A stretch of 64,000 nt of DNA from Clostridia bacterium UC5.1-2E3 (GTDB lineage: Bacteria; Bacillota; Clostridia; Lachnospirales; Lachnospiraceae): contig BBZO01000002.1 in NCBI GenBank assembly GCA_001304875.1, positions 124,001 through 188,000 on the forward strand, given 5' to 3'. Shown here piece after piece: positions 38,252-49,712 of the stretch. The notes under the pieces were generated by a model. It did not search any database, had not been told where the DNA came from, and worked only from the letters and a program-made list of their open reading frames with translations. Numbering within the stretch: position 1 is the stretch's first letter; the number at the start of each line of letters is the position of its first letter. A program made the position numbers and the translations under genes.

Positions 38252-41058
38252 GTGGCAGGAACCAGTAAAAATAAGAGAAATTCTTCGGCCAACACCAGAA
38301 GAAGCACGAAAAATACGAAGAATTACAGAAATACAAAGAGCAAAAAGAGAGGGCAGGAGGCGGAGGAGAGCTTTATCCGCGGAGAGGTGATGATCATTGG
38401 CTCCGTGGCCCTGGCCATTCTTTTATTTTTGAGCAATTTCCATCTGTGCGGCGCCGTCGGCGACGTGCTCCGCGGCTTTATGCTGGGAATGTTTGGCGGC
38501 GTCGGATATCTGGTGCCGGTGTTCCTGTGCGTCGGCGTGGGATTTTACTTCTCGAACCGGGGAAATGTGGCTGCGGCGGTCAAGCTGGCTGCCGCTGTGG
38601 CGGCCGTCCTGGTGCTCTGCGGGCTGGACCAGATGATTCTGGGAAGCGGCTACAGCAGCGGTTGGAAACTGACGGCCTATTACAATGCCTCCACCGCCGG
38701 AGGCGTGGGGGGCGGCCTTCTTGGCGGCCTTCTGGCCGCGGCACTGGGAACCTCCCTGGGGACTGTGGGCGCGTATGTGATTCTCCTTGTCCTTCTGGTG
38801 ATCTGTCTCGTCTGCATCACGGAGAAGTCCGTGGTGAAGGTGGTGAAGAAGGGCGGCGATAAGGCGTATCAGTACGCGAAAGAGGATCTGGACCGCAGGA
38901 AGGAGCTGCGCGCCGAGCGGGCGGAGGAGAGAAAACGCCTGCGCGAGGAACAGAGGGTCCGCGGCGTGAATCTTGCCTCCACCAATCTGCTGGAGGAAGA
39001 GGCGGACGCAGGCCGGCTGGAGCCGGTGGAGATGGAGAAGGAGAGCGGGCAGAGGCAGGAGCCGGAAAATCCCGCCGATGTGTTCCGCGGACGGATTGCC
39101 AGGCCGGAGCCGGCGGACGCAGAGTATGTGGACGCGGAGGAGCTGGATGCGGCCGCGCCGGCGCGCATGTATTCCCGGGAGGATGAGGAGGTTCCCTTCG
39201 ATGAGGAGGACATACATGCGCAGGAGATTTTCCCGGTGCACAGTCTGGTACATAAAGAGGAAGAAGAGTACGGCGGCGATATTTACATGGACGAGCCGGA
39301 TGAGGAGCCGCTGCTTTGGCGGAGGGCCTGGTGGACGGCGCGATCTGCGTGGCGGAAGGCACAAAGACCGTGGTTACCGCCGGCGGAAAGATCATTGAGA
39401 AAGACACGGAGCTTTTAAGAAAGAAACTGGAGGGACAGGGCGGAGGCTCCGGCGCTCCTTCCATCCCCAACAACACACTGGCGCCCGGAAGCGGTCAGGC
39501 ACTGGGGACGGCGAGGGCAGAGCAGGCGAGAGCCGGGCAGACGCAGCCGTCCGGCGGGTCTGCGGCCGAAAAACCTGCGCCGCCCGTGAAGAAGGAATAT
39601 GTGTTCCCGCCCATCAGCCTGTTAAAGCGCGGGGAGAGAAAGAGCGGAGGCTTCTCCGACAAGGAGTACAAGGAGACCGCCATCAAGCTGCAGCAGATCC
39701 TCAAAAATTTCGGCGTGGGCGTCACGGTCACCAACGTGAGCTGCGGCCCGTCGGTTACCCGCTATGAGCTCCACCCGGAGCAGGGCGTGAAGGTGAGCAA
39801 GATCGTCTCCCTGACCGACGATATCAAGCTAAACCTGGCGGCGGCGGACATCCGCATCGAGGCCCCCATCCCCGGCAAGGCCGCCGTGGGAATCGAGGTG
39901 CCCAACAAAGAGAACAACACCGTGCTCCTCAGAGACCTTCTGGAGTCCGAGGAGTTTAAAAAGCATCCCTCCCGCATCGCATTTGCGGTGGGAAAGGATA
40001 TCGCGGGCCAGACCGTGGTGACGGACATCGCGAAGATGCCTCATCTGCTGATTGCCGGAGCCACCGGTTCCGGTAAATCCGTGTGTATCAACACCCTGAT
40101 CATGAGCATCATCTACAAATCCAATCCGGAGGATGTAAAGCTCATCATGATCGATCCCAAGGTGGTGGAGTTAAGCGTCTACAACGGCATTCCGCACCTT
40201 CTGATCCCCGTGGTCACCGACCCGAAGAAAGCGTCCGGCGCTCTCAACTGGGCCGTGGCGGAGATGATGGACCGCTACAAGAAGTTTGCCGACTACAACG
40301 TGAGAGATCTTAAGGGATACAATGAAAAGATTAAGAATATAGAGGATATCGAGGACGAGAACAAGCCCCAGAAGCTGCCGCAGATCATCATTATCGTGGA
40401 CGAGCTGGCGGACCTTATGATGGTGGCGCCCGGCGAGGTGGAGGACGCCATCTGCCGCCTGGCGCAGCTGGCGAGAGCCGCCGGCATCCATCTGGTCATC
40501 GCAACCCAGCGCCCGTCGGTCAACGTCATCACCGGACTGATCAAGGCAAACGTGCCGTCGAGGATCGCATTCTCCGTGTCCTCCGGCGTGGATTCCCGGA
40601 CCATCATCGACATGAACGGCGCCGAGAAGCTGCTGGGCAAGGGCGACATGCTGTTTTACCCCTCCGGGTTCCAGAAGCCCCAGCGGGTGCAGGGCGCGTT
40701 CGTGTCCGACCAGGAGGTTTCCAGGGTAGTTGAGTTCCTCACGAAGCAGGAGCTGACCAGCGAATACAGCCCCGACATCGAAGCCCAGATCGCGTCAGCT
40801 CCCGCCCAGGCCGATGCCTCCGACCCTGCAGGCAGCCGCGACGACTACTTCGTCCAGGCCGGCCGCTTCATCATCGAGAAGGACAAGGCCTCCATCGGAA
40901 TGCTCCAGCGCATGTTCAAAATCGGCTTCAACCGCGCCGCCCGCATCATGGACCAGCTGGCCGAAGCCGGCGTAGTAGGCGAAGAAGAAGGCACCAAACC
41001 CCGAAAAATCCTGATGACCATGGAACAATTTGACGAACTGGTAAGAAATGGGGTATAA
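38252..41058 (+). CDS. ftsK: DNA translocase FtsK/SpoIIIE
   Basis: Hexameric ATP-driven DNA pump for chromosome segregation at division or sporulation septa. GTG start at 38252 after CAAGGAGG. A basic Asn/Arg/Lys-rich tail precedes about four membrane helices (residues ~50-190). A long charged linker follows, then the motor: GATGSGKSVCIN Walker A, IIIVDELADLMM Walker B, and ATQRPSVNVITG. A C-terminal gamma winged helix (SIGMLQRMFKIGFNRAARIM) recognises polarity sequences. One lost T near 39317 in the linker; repaired length 935 aa. Confidence 0.93.
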
Positions 41059-41059
41059 T
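41030..41059 (+). promoter_or_regulatory. Promoter inside the 3' end of ftsK, reading to fhs
   Basis: TTGACG (41030-41035), 18-base spacer, TATAAT (41054-41059), overlapping the ftsK stop. It would start a ~290-base untranslated leader in front of fhs. Confidence 0.55.
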
Positions 41060-41097
41060 GTTCCATAACTACAAGCCGGGCGGCAGATAAGCCGCAG

Positions 41098-41135
41098 AAG
41101 CCAGAGCGAGAGCCCGCTCTCGAGCTGGCTTTTGA
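41098..41135 (+). terminator. Hairpin with short T-run, first in the fhs leader
   Basis: 16-base arms (41098-41113 and 41116-41131) with two adjacent mismatches, followed by TTT. It can end ftsK transcripts and could attenuate the transcript begun at 41054. Confidence 0.55.
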
Positions 41136-41165
41136 GGATTAGCTGCCATGCGGCGCCAGCCGCAA

Positions 41166-41200
41166 AGCCAGAAAAACACGCTCCGCGCGTTTTTCTGGCT
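41166..41200 (+). promoter_or_regulatory. Second hairpin and C-rich leader element before fhs
   Basis: 16-base arms (41166-41181, 41185-41200) pair at 15 positions with a 3-base loop. Arms carry AAAAA/TTTTT. The stretch after it, 41221-41340, is about 47% C and 14% G by my count and unstructured. No open reading frame with a ribosome site is visible between 41059 and 41356. Confidence 0.55.
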
Positions 41201-41356
41201 TCCCCCGGCGAACTCCCGGAAGCACCCCCAAAACCCCAGCGCTTCCGATCCCCCGCGGGAAACGAATCACTACCCCCTCATTTTCCCGCCACACACCCCC
41301 GGGAGGCATACACCCCCTCCCCCCACACAAAAAAGGAAAAAAGGAGACCATTGATC

Positions 41357-43026
41357 ATGAAATCCGACATCCAGATCGCTCAGGAAACCCAGATGCTCCC
41401 CATCAAAGAAGTCGCCGCCGCCTACGGCATCACCGAGGACGACTTAGAGCTCTACGGCAAATATAAAGCCAAGCTCTCCGACGACTTCCTGGCGGGCCTC
41501 TCTTCCCGCCCCGACGGGAAATTAGTCCTGGTAACCGCCATCAACCCCACCCCCGCCGGTGAAGGCAAAACCACCACCAGCGTCGGCCTGGGACAGGCCC
41601 TTGCCAAAATCGGAAAGAATGCCATCATCGCCCTGCGCGAGCCGTCCCTCGGCCCGTGCTTTGGCATCAAGGGAGGAGCCGCCGGCGGCGGATACGCCCA
41701 GGTGGTTCCCATGGAGGACTTAAATTTACATTTCACCGGAGATTTCCACGCCATCACCTCGGCGAATAACCTCCTGGCGGCGCTTTTAGACAACCACATC
41801 CAGCAGGGCAACGCCTCGGCATCGACACCCGGCAGGTACTCTGGAAACGCTGCCTCGACATGAACGACCGCGCCCTCAGAAACATCGTGGTGGGTCTGGG
41901 AGCCAAGGCCGACGGCGTGGTGCGGGAGGACCATTTCGTCATCACCGTCGCCTCCGAGATCATGGCCATTTTATGTCTCGCCGACGACATGAAGGATTTG
42001 AAGGAGAGGCTTGGGAAAATCATCGTGGCCTACAACTTCGCGGGTGAGCCTGTGACGGCCGCCGATTTACACGCGGTGGGAGCCATGGCCGCACTCTTAA
42101 AGGACGCCTTAAAGCCCAATCTGATCCAGACCTTAGAGCACACCGGAGCCATCGTCCACGGCGGACCCTTTGCCAACATCGCCCACGGCTGCAACAGTGT
42201 GCGCGCCACGAAGACCGCCCTCAAGCTGGCTGACATCGTGGTTACCGAGGCCGGTTTCGGCGCAGACTTAGGCGCAGAGAAGTTCTTCGACATCAAATGC
42301 CGCAAGGCGGGGCTTAAACCCGACGCAGTGGTGCTGGTGGCCACGGTCCGCGCCCTCAAGTACAACGGCGGCGTGCCGAAGGATCAGCTGAGTGAGGAGA
42401 ATCTGGATGCGCTTAAGAAGGGCATCGTAAACCTGGAAAAGCACATCGAGAATATCCAGAAATATCACGTGCCCGTGATTGTGACCTTAAACTCCTTCAT
42501 CACCGACACCCAGGCCGAGTACGAGTTCATCCGGAACTTCTGCGAGGAGAGAGGCTGTGAGTTTGCGCTCTCTGAGGTGTGGGCCAAGGGCGGCGAGGGC
42601 GGAAAAGCCCTGGCCGAGAAGGTGGTCTACACGCTGGAGAACAAGGAGAGCCATTTCGCCCCCATCTACCCGGACGAGATGAGCTTAAAGGATAAGATCT
42701 TTACCGTGGCCTCGGAGATTTACGGCGCGAAGGGCGTGAACTACTCCCCGGCGGCGGAGCGCGCGCTGAAGAAGATCGAGGACATGGGCTTTGGAAACCT
42801 GCCGGTCTGCATGGCCAAGACCCAGTATTCCCTGTCCGACGACCAGACGAAGCTGGGCCGGCCGGAGAACTTCGATATCAGCATCCGCGACGTCTATGTC
42901 AGCGCGGGCGCAGGCTTTGTGGTAGCCTTAACCGGCGCGATCATGACGATGCCGGGACTTCCGAAGAAGCCGGCGGCGGACAACATCGACGTGAACGACG
43001 ACGGTGTGATCACAGGATTATTCTAA
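41357..43026 (+). CDS. fhs: Formate-tetrahydrofolate ligase
   Basis: ATP-dependent synthesis of 10-formyl-THF, feeding purine synthesis (AICARFT here) and fMet-tRNA formation (Fmt here), and the methyl branch in acetogens. The P-loop [14 protein letters not shown] is at about residue 65; [21 protein letters not shown] and the C-terminal [18 protein letters not shown] are family signatures. One lost C near 41817; repaired length 556 aa. ATG at 41357 follows AAAGGAG. Confidence 0.96.
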
Positions 43027-43037
43027 AAGAAAATTTC

Positions 43038-43093
43038 ATGACGGAGGTGTCCTGCGGGGCCGGAGATTTCCGGTCTGGCAACACTTCCGTCAT
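43038..43093 (+). terminator. Hairpin between fhs and murE
   Basis: 13-base arms (43038-43050, 43081-43093) pair with one G-U, and an inner CCGGA...TCCGG stem lies in the loop. There is no T-run, so it may be an RNA element in the murE leader and not a simple terminator. Confidence 0.45.
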
Positions 43094-43123
43094 CGTGCGT
43101 ATTATACGGTATGGAGGAACGAT

Positions 43124-44599
43124 ATGAGATTGATGGATTGGCTCGGTGAGCTTTCTTATGAGCATGTGCAGGGAAGTCTTGACCGGGAGGTGAAAGACGT
43201 GATTTATGACTCCCGCAAGGCCTGCCCCGACACGGTGTTTGTCTGCATGAGGGGAGCCAGCGTGGACTCCCACAAATTTGCCGGCGACGTGATCGCAAAG
43301 GGAACGAAGGTGCTGGTGGTGGAGAGAGAGGTGGAGGCGCCGGAGGACGTGACGGTCTTAAAGGTGGAGAACGGCCGCTCGGCGCTGGCGTATCTCTCGG
43401 CGGCCCGTTTCGGCTATCCCTTACGGAAAATGACCGCCATCGGCGTGACCGGAACCAAGGGAAAGACCACCACCACCTACATGATCAAGTCCATCGTGGA
43501 GGCGGCGGGAAGGAAGGCCGGCGTCATCGGCACCAACGGCGCGGTCATCGACGGCGTGCGCTACGAGACGAAAAACACCACGCCGGAGTCCTACGAGCTC
43601 CAGGAGTATTTCGCCAAAATGGTGGAGGCGGGCTGCGACTGCCTGATTATGGAGGTTTCCTCCCAGGGCATCATGATGCACCGGGTGGACGGCATGGAGT
43701 TTGACTACGGGCTGTTCCTCAATATTTCCCCGGACCATATCGGGCCCAACGAACATAAGGATTTCGAGGAGTATTTTTATTATAAGAGGCAGCTTTTAAA
43801 CCGCTGCCGGGTGGGGCTGGTGAACCGGGACGACCCCAGATATGATGAGATTACAGAGGGCGCTTCCTGCGAGCTCTATTCCTTCGGCATGGATCACGAT
43901 GCGGATTTCAGGGCGGAGGACGTGGAGTGCATCTGGGACGAGAGCTTCGTCGGCACCCGCTTTAAGGTGGCCGGGAAGGAAAACATGGACGTGCGCATGA
44001 GCATCCCCGGGCGCTTCAATGTGGCCAACGGCCTGGCAGCCCTGGCCGTGTCCTCCCTGCTGGGGCTTCCGAAGGAGAAGATCTGCCACGGGCTGGAACA
44101 TATCCACGTCAATGGACGCATGGAGATCGCCTATGCCTCCCCGGAGTTTACGGTGATCATCGACTACGCCCACAATGCGGTCAGCATGGAAAGCCTCTTA
44201 AAGACGCTCAGGGAGTATAACCCCGGCCGTCTGGTCTGTGTCTTCGGCTGCGGCGGAAACCGGGCGAAGGACCGGCGCTACAGCATGGGCGAGATCGGCG
44301 GAAGGATGGCGGATCTCTCGGTCATCACCGCGGACAATTCCCGGTTTGAGAAGGTGGAGGATATTATCGCGGACATCAGGTCCACGCTGGTTCCCACCGG
44401 GGGCGCCTACGAGGAGATCCCCGACCGGCGGGAGGCCATTTTCCACACGATCCGGAATGCGAAGCCGGGCGACATGATCGCGGTCATTGGAAAGGGCCAC
44501 GAGGACTACCAGGAGATCGAGGGCGTGAGGCATCATTTCGTCGATCGTGAGGTGGTGGACGAGGCCGTGGCAGAGCGCATAAAAATGAGAGGCAGATAA
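43124..44599 (+). CDS. murE: Mur ligase, MurE-like (UDP-MurNAc-tripeptide synthetase)
   Basis: 491 aa, intact. Mur ligase with N-terminal UDP-binding domain, P-loop GVTGTKGKTTT, SSQGIMMHRVDG, and the C-terminal IDYAHNA...VFGCGGNRAKDRR. It adds the third amino acid of the stem peptide. The usual DAP-specificity motif DNPR is here DNSR (in TADNSRFEK), and the linker reads HVNGRMEI where most MurE have PGRME. The Arg is kept, so DAP is still the likely substrate, but a paralogue of MurE is possible. One base separates it from murF. Confidence 0.85.
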   Translation: MRLMDWLGELSYEHVQGSLDREVKDVIYDSRKACPDTVFVCMRGASVDSHKFAGDVIAKGTKVLVVEREVEAPEDVTVLKVENGRSALAYLSAARFGYPLRKMTAIGVTGTKGKTTTTYMIKSIVEAAGRKAGVIGTNGAVIDGVRYETKNTTPESYELQEYFAKMVEAGCDCLIMEVSSQGIMMHRVDGMEFDYGLFLNISPDHIGPNEHKDFEEYFYYKRQLLNRCRVGLVNRDDPRYDEITEGASCELYSFGMDHDADFRAEDVECIWDESFVGTRFKVAGKENMDVRMSIPGRFNVANGLAALAVSSLLGLPKEKICHGLEHIHVNGRMEIAYASPEFTVIIDYAHNAVSMESLLKTLREYNPGRLVCVFGCGGNRAKDRRYSMGEIGGRMADLSVITADNSRFEKVEDIIADIRSTLVPTGGAYEEIPDRREAIFHTIRNAKPGDMIAVIGKGHEDYQEIEGVRHHFVDREVVDEAVAERIKMRGR

Positions 44600-44600
44600 C

Positions 44601-45973
44601 ATGGAACATATAACGGTAAACGAAATTGTAACGGCCACGGGGCGGACAGCTGCTTGGCGGGGGACGGGGGATGTGGAGGTTTCGCGGCTCTCCATCGACT
44701 CCCGCGACATCGAGGGAGGAGATCTCTTCGTGCCGCTGATCGGGGAGAAGGTGGACGCCCACCGGTTTATCCCACAGGTGTTTGAGAAGGGGGCGGCGGC
44801 CACATTGACCAGCCGCGGCGGCGAGACGGACGGCGGGCATCCCTGGATCCTGGTGGACGACACGGTGAAGGCGCTGCAGGCCGTGGGCAGCCTCTGCCGC
44901 GACCGGCTTACGATTCCCCTGGTGGGGGTGACCGGAAGCGTGGGAAAGACCACCACCCGGGAGATGATAAGCGCCGCCTTAAGCGCCGGTTTCCGGGTGT
45001 TTAAGACGCCGAAGAACAATAACGGACAGCTGGGCGTGCCGGTCACGCTGTCGAAGATTACGGGGGACGATGAGATCGCGGTCATTGAGATGGGCATGAG
45101 CATGCCCGGCGAGATGGAGGTCATCGCGCGGATAGCCCGCGTGGACACGGCGGTCATCACCAACGTGGGCGTGACCCACATCGAGAATCTGGGGACGCGG
45201 GAGAACATTCTGCGCGAGAAATTAAATATCCAGGAGGGCATGAAGGAAGGGGGAACCCTTCTCTTAAACGGCGACAATGACCTGCTTAAAACCGTGACGG
45301 CCCGTCCGGGGATCCGGACGCTTTTCTTCGGAACCGGCGGCGGAAACGACTACCGGGCCGAGGACGTGCGGATGGAGGACGGCTTTGCCTCCTTCACGGC
45401 GGTACATAACGAAACCCGCGTGCCAGTTTCCTTAAATGTCATGGGCGAGCACAACGTATCAAACGCCTGGCGGCCCTGGCGGTGGCGGAGCTTTACGGCA
45501 TTCCCATGGAGAAGGCCGCGGAAACGCTGAAAACCTATGGCGGCTACGAGGGGCGGCAGAGGATCTTTGACTGGAACGGCATTCACATGGACGACGACAC
45601 CTACAACGCCAGCCCCGACTCCATGAAGGCGGCGGTGAAGGTGCTCTGCTCCATGGCCTGCGAGGGACGGCGCATCGCGGTGCTGGCGGACATGAAGGAG
45701 CTGGGGCCCGACGAGGAGCGTTTCCACCGCGAGGTGGGAACCTTCATCGGCGGGATGCCGGTGGATGAGGTCATCACCCTGGGCGAGCTGGGGGCGGCCA
45801 TCGCCAGGGGCGCGGCGGAGAAAAATCCCGCCTGCGTGACGGCTTCCTTTATGGACAAAGAGGAGATGGAAGGCTATTTAAGGAGCCGTATGAAGCGGGG
45901 GGACACCGTTCTCTTTAAGGGCTCCAACAGCATGAAGCTGGGCGAGGTCGCGGCCCATTTCAGAGAGGACTAG
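44601..45973 (+). CDS. murF: UDP-MurNAc-tripeptide:D-Ala-D-Ala ligase
   Basis: Adds D-Ala-D-Ala to the UDP-MurNAc-tripeptide in the cytoplasm. P-loop GVTGSVGKTTTREM, EMGMSMPGEMEVIA, VGVTHIENLGTRENI and the C-terminal DDTYNASPDSMKAA are diagnostic for MurF. A lost C near 45463 breaks the frame; repaired length is 457 aa. Coupled with murE and followed 6 bases later by priA. Confidence 0.94.
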
Positions 45974-45979
45974 AGACGG

Positions 45980-48220
45980 ATGGCAGAACAATATGCCGAC
46001 ATTATCATAGATATTTCCCACGAGAAGGTGGACCGGGTGTTCCAGTACCGGATCCCGGAGGCGCTTGCGGGCGAGGTGACCGTGGGAGCCCAGGTGGATA
46101 TCCCCTTCGGACAGGGCAATTCCCTGCGAAAAGGCTATGTGGTGGGACTGACGGGGACGCTCTCATACCCGGCGGAAAAGCTCAAGGAGATTTCCGCCGT
46201 CCGGAAGGAGGCGGTGTCGGTTCAGTCCCAGCTCATTAAACTGGCCTGGTGGATGAAGGAGCAGTACGGCTCCACCATGAACCAGGCCTTAAAGACCGTG
46301 CTTCCGGTGAAGCAGAAGGTGGCCGGCCGCAGGGAAAAACGCTGATCTGTCATCTTTCGCGTGATGAACTGGCGCGGGCGCTCGAGGAGGCAGAGAAAAG
46401 AGCTTCAAGGCGAGGGCCCGGCTTTTGCTGCCCTGAAAGAGAGCGGGGAGATCCCCTGGGCGGTGGCGAAAAATCAGTTAAATATCTCCGAGGCAACGGT
46501 AAAACCGCTGATTGAACGGGGGATTCTCTCGCTGGAGGAGAGACGGAAGACTCCGCCGGGCGGGGAGAATGCGCCCTCCGGTCCCAGGGTGACGCTCAAC
46601 GGGGAACAGCAGGCGGCGGTCCGGGGGATTGTGAGGGATTTAGACAGCGGACGCCCCGCGGTTTCCCTCATCCACGGCATCACCGGCAGCGGGAAAACCG
46701 AGGTCTACATGGAGATCATCGGGCATGTGCTGGCGCAGGGAAAGCAGGTGATTCTGCTGATCCCGGAGATTGCCCTGACCTATCAGACGGTGATGCGGTT
46801 CTACCGGCGGTTCGGGGACCGCATCTCCATCATGAACTCCCGGCTCTCGGCGGGCGAGCGCTATGAGCAGTGGCAGAAGGCTGCGGCAGGGGAAGTGGAC
46901 ATCCTCATCGGGCCGCGCTCCGCGCTGTTTGCGCCGTTTCCCAGGCTGGGGCTCATCATCATCGACGAGGAGCACGAGGGGGCCTATAAGAGTGAGACCA
47001 TGCCCCGGTACCACGCCCGGGAGGTGGCCGGGGAGCGGGCCAGGATGGAAGGCGCCGGGCTGGTTTTAGGCTCCGCCACCCCGTCCATGGAGGCCTACGC
47101 CATGGCGGAGGCAGGAATTTACCGGCTCTACCGGCTCACAAAGCGGGCCGTGGAGGATGCCAGACTCTCCAGGGTTCACGTGGTGGATCTCAGAGAGGAG
47201 CTGCGAAACGGAAACAAATCCATGTTCAGCGGGAGGCTCACGGAGCTTGTGGAGGAGCGGCTCCGGAAAAAGGAACAGATCATGCTGTTCATCAACCGGC
47301 GCGGGTACTCCAACTTCATGTCCTGCCGTTCCTGCGGCGAGGCCATCCGCTGCCCCCACTGCGACGTGTCGCTGACCTACCACAGCGCGGGCCGGCGGGC
47401 GGGAGACGGAGGCGTTCTCACCTGCCATTACTGCGGGCACACGGAACCGGTTCCGAACAAATGCCCTCACTGCGGCTCCCCCTACATCGCCGGGTTCGGC
47501 GTGGGGACGCAGCGGCTGGAGGAGATGACCCGGCTTGCATTTCCAGGCGCCCGGGTGCTGCGCATGGATGCGGACACCACCTCGTCGAAGAACGGGCACC
47601 AGGAGATTCTGGAGAGCTTCGGAAGAGGGGAGGCGGATATTCTCATCGGGACGCAGATGATCGTGAAGGGCCACGACTTTGCGCGGGTCACGCTGGTGGG
47701 GATCATGGCGGCGGATCTGTCGTTGAACACGCCGGATTTCCGGTGCAGCGAGCGGACATTCCAGCTGCTTACCCAGGCGGCGGGGCGGGCGGGGCGCGGC
47801 TCCCGGGCCGGGGACGTGGTGATCCAGACGTACCACCCGGAGCACTACAGCATCCGCGCGGCGGCGGCCCAGGACTACGGGATGTTTTTCCGGCAGGAGA
47901 TGGAGTTTCGAAGAGTCATGAATTACCCGCCGGCCTGCAGGATGCTGACGGTGCAGTTTGCCTCCCCGAAGGAGGAGGAAGCGGACCGGGCGGCGAAGGC
48001 GGCGGCGGAGAGAATCGCGGACGCCGCCAGGGAGGCGAAGGCCCAGGTGCTGGGACCTGTGAACGCCTCTGTATACAAAGTTAATGATATTTACAGAAAA
48101 ATTTTATATATAAAGCATACGAATTATGATATACTAATAAGAATGAAAAATGACATGGAGGAATATGCCGCACAGACGGAGCCCTCAAAGGGACTGCTGG
48201 TGCAGTACGATTTCTCGTGA
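45980..48220 (+). CDS. priA: Primosomal helicase PriA
   Basis: Restarts stalled forks by loading the replisome. The 3'-DNA-binding domain is N-terminal; the SF2 helicase has HGITGSGKTEVYM, DEEHEGAYKS, GSATPSMEA and the helicase-C QMIVKGHDF. Between motifs lie the zinc sites (CRSCGEAIRCPHCD and CHYCG...CPHCGS). Three lost bases cluster near 46330, 46402 and 46425; repaired length is 747 aa. First gene of the long overlapping run that continues to thiN. Confidence 0.93.
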
Positions 48221-48241
48221 GGACGAGGAGAGGCGAAAGAA

Positions 48242-48715
48242 ATGGCAATCAGACAGATTCGAGTGATTGGAGACGAGATTTTAAGAAAGGAATGCAAGCC
48301 GGTGACGGAGATGACCGACCGCACCCGGGAGCTTATTGAGGACATGTTCGAGACCATGTACGAGGCAGGCGGTGTGGGTCTTGCGGCCCCCCAGGTGGGC
48401 ATCCGCAGACAGATTGTGGTTATCGACGTGGAGGATGGCAACCAGTACGTCCTCATCAACCCGGAGATCATAGAGATGGAGGGAAGCCAGACCGGAAGCG
48501 AGGGGTGCTTGAGTGTCCCCGGAAAGAGCGGCCAGGTGACCCGTCCAAACAAGGTAAAGGTGAAGGCCCTCGACGAGAACATGGAGGAGATCGTCCTGGA
48601 GGGCGAGGAGCTTTTAGCCCGCGCCATCTGCCACGAGTGCGATCACTTAAAGGGAGAGCTTTACGTGGATCTGGTGGAAGGCGAGCTGATGGATGTGCAG
48701 GCAGAGGAAGAGTAG
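48242..48715 (+). CDS. def: Peptide deformylase
   Basis: Removes the formyl group from nascent proteins. 157 aa, intact. The three PDF motifs are visible: GVGLAAPQVG, EGCLSVPG (Cys ligand) and ICHECDHLKG (HExxH is here HECDH). Between priA and fmt. Confidence 0.96.
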   Translation: MAIRQIRVIGDEILRKECKPVTEMTDRTRELIEDMFETMYEAGGVGLAAPQVGIRRQIVVIDVEDGNQYVLINPEIIEMEGSQTGSEGCLSVPGKSGQVTRPNKVKVKALDENMEEIVLEGEELLARAICHECDHLKGELYVDLVEGELMDVQAEEE

Positions 48716-48718
48716 AAG

Positions 48719-49656
48719 ATGAAACTGATATTTATGGGAACGCCGGATTTCTCTGTGGGGGCGCTTAAGGCCTCATCGAGGCCGGACACGAGATACAGGC
48801 TGTGGTGACGCAGCCGGACAAGCCGAAAGGCCGCGGCAAGGCGGTTCTGATGACGCCGGTGAAGGAAGTGGCGCTGGAGCACGGCATTCCGGTGTATCAG
48901 CCGGTGCGGATCCGCAAGGAGCCGGAATTTATAGAGACGCTTAGGGCCATGGAGCCGGACGCGATGGTGGTGGTGGCTTTCGGCCAGATCCTGCCGAAGG
49001 AGGTGCTGGACATCCCACGGTACGGCTGTGTCAATATCCATGCCTCCCTGCTTCCCAAGTACCGCGGGGCGGCCCCGATCCAGTGGGCGGTCATCGACGG
49101 CGAGCGGGAGAGCGGGGTGACCACCATGCTCATGGACGAGGGACTGGATACCGGCGATATGCTGGAGAAGGCCGTCGTCGTGCTGGATGAGAAAGAGACA
49201 GGCGGAAGCCTTCACGATAAACTGAGCGAGGCGGGCGGAAGGCTTATCGTCTCCACCTTGAAGAAGCTGGAGGAGGGGACGGCGGTGCGCACGCCCCAGG
49301 GCGAGACGCCCACGGCCTACGCCAGAATGCTGGATAAATCCTTAGGGGACATCGACTGGACCATGGACGCGGCGGCCATCGAGCGGCTGATCCGGGGCTT
49401 AAATCCCTGGCCCAGCGCTTACACCTCCTTAGACGGGAAGACCCTTAAGATCTGGGCGGCGGACGTGCTTGCGGAAGGATCGGACGGCGAACCGGGAGAG
49501 GTTCTGCGGGTCGGAAAGGACGCGGTTTTCGTGAAGACGGGCGAGGGCACGCTGGCCATAAAGGAGCTTCAGCTGGAGGGCAAGAAGCGGATGGACGCGG
49601 GCGCGTTCCTCAGAGGCTTCTCCCTGGAGCCGGGCGCCGTATTCAGAAAGCGATAA
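48719..49656 (+). CDS. fmt: Methionyl-tRNA formyltransferase
   Basis: Formylates Met-tRNAi with 10-formyl-THF. MKLIFMGTPDFSV at the N-terminus, the catalytic NIHASLLPKYRGAAPI with the SLLP loop, and TGDML; a C-terminal OB-like domain follows. A lost base near 48771 breaks the frame; repaired length is 312 aa. ATG at 48719, three bases after the def stop. Confidence 0.95.
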
Positions 49657-49712
49657 CGCTCCGGTGAGCAGAGAACAGAGACAGTACAGAATTTGAAAGG
49701 AGTTATGATTTT

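Noticed and set aside
41059-41356. THF riboswitch before fhs
   Set aside because: The hairpins and C-rich tract do not match the folate-riboswitch core as I know it; a covariance-model search would settle it.
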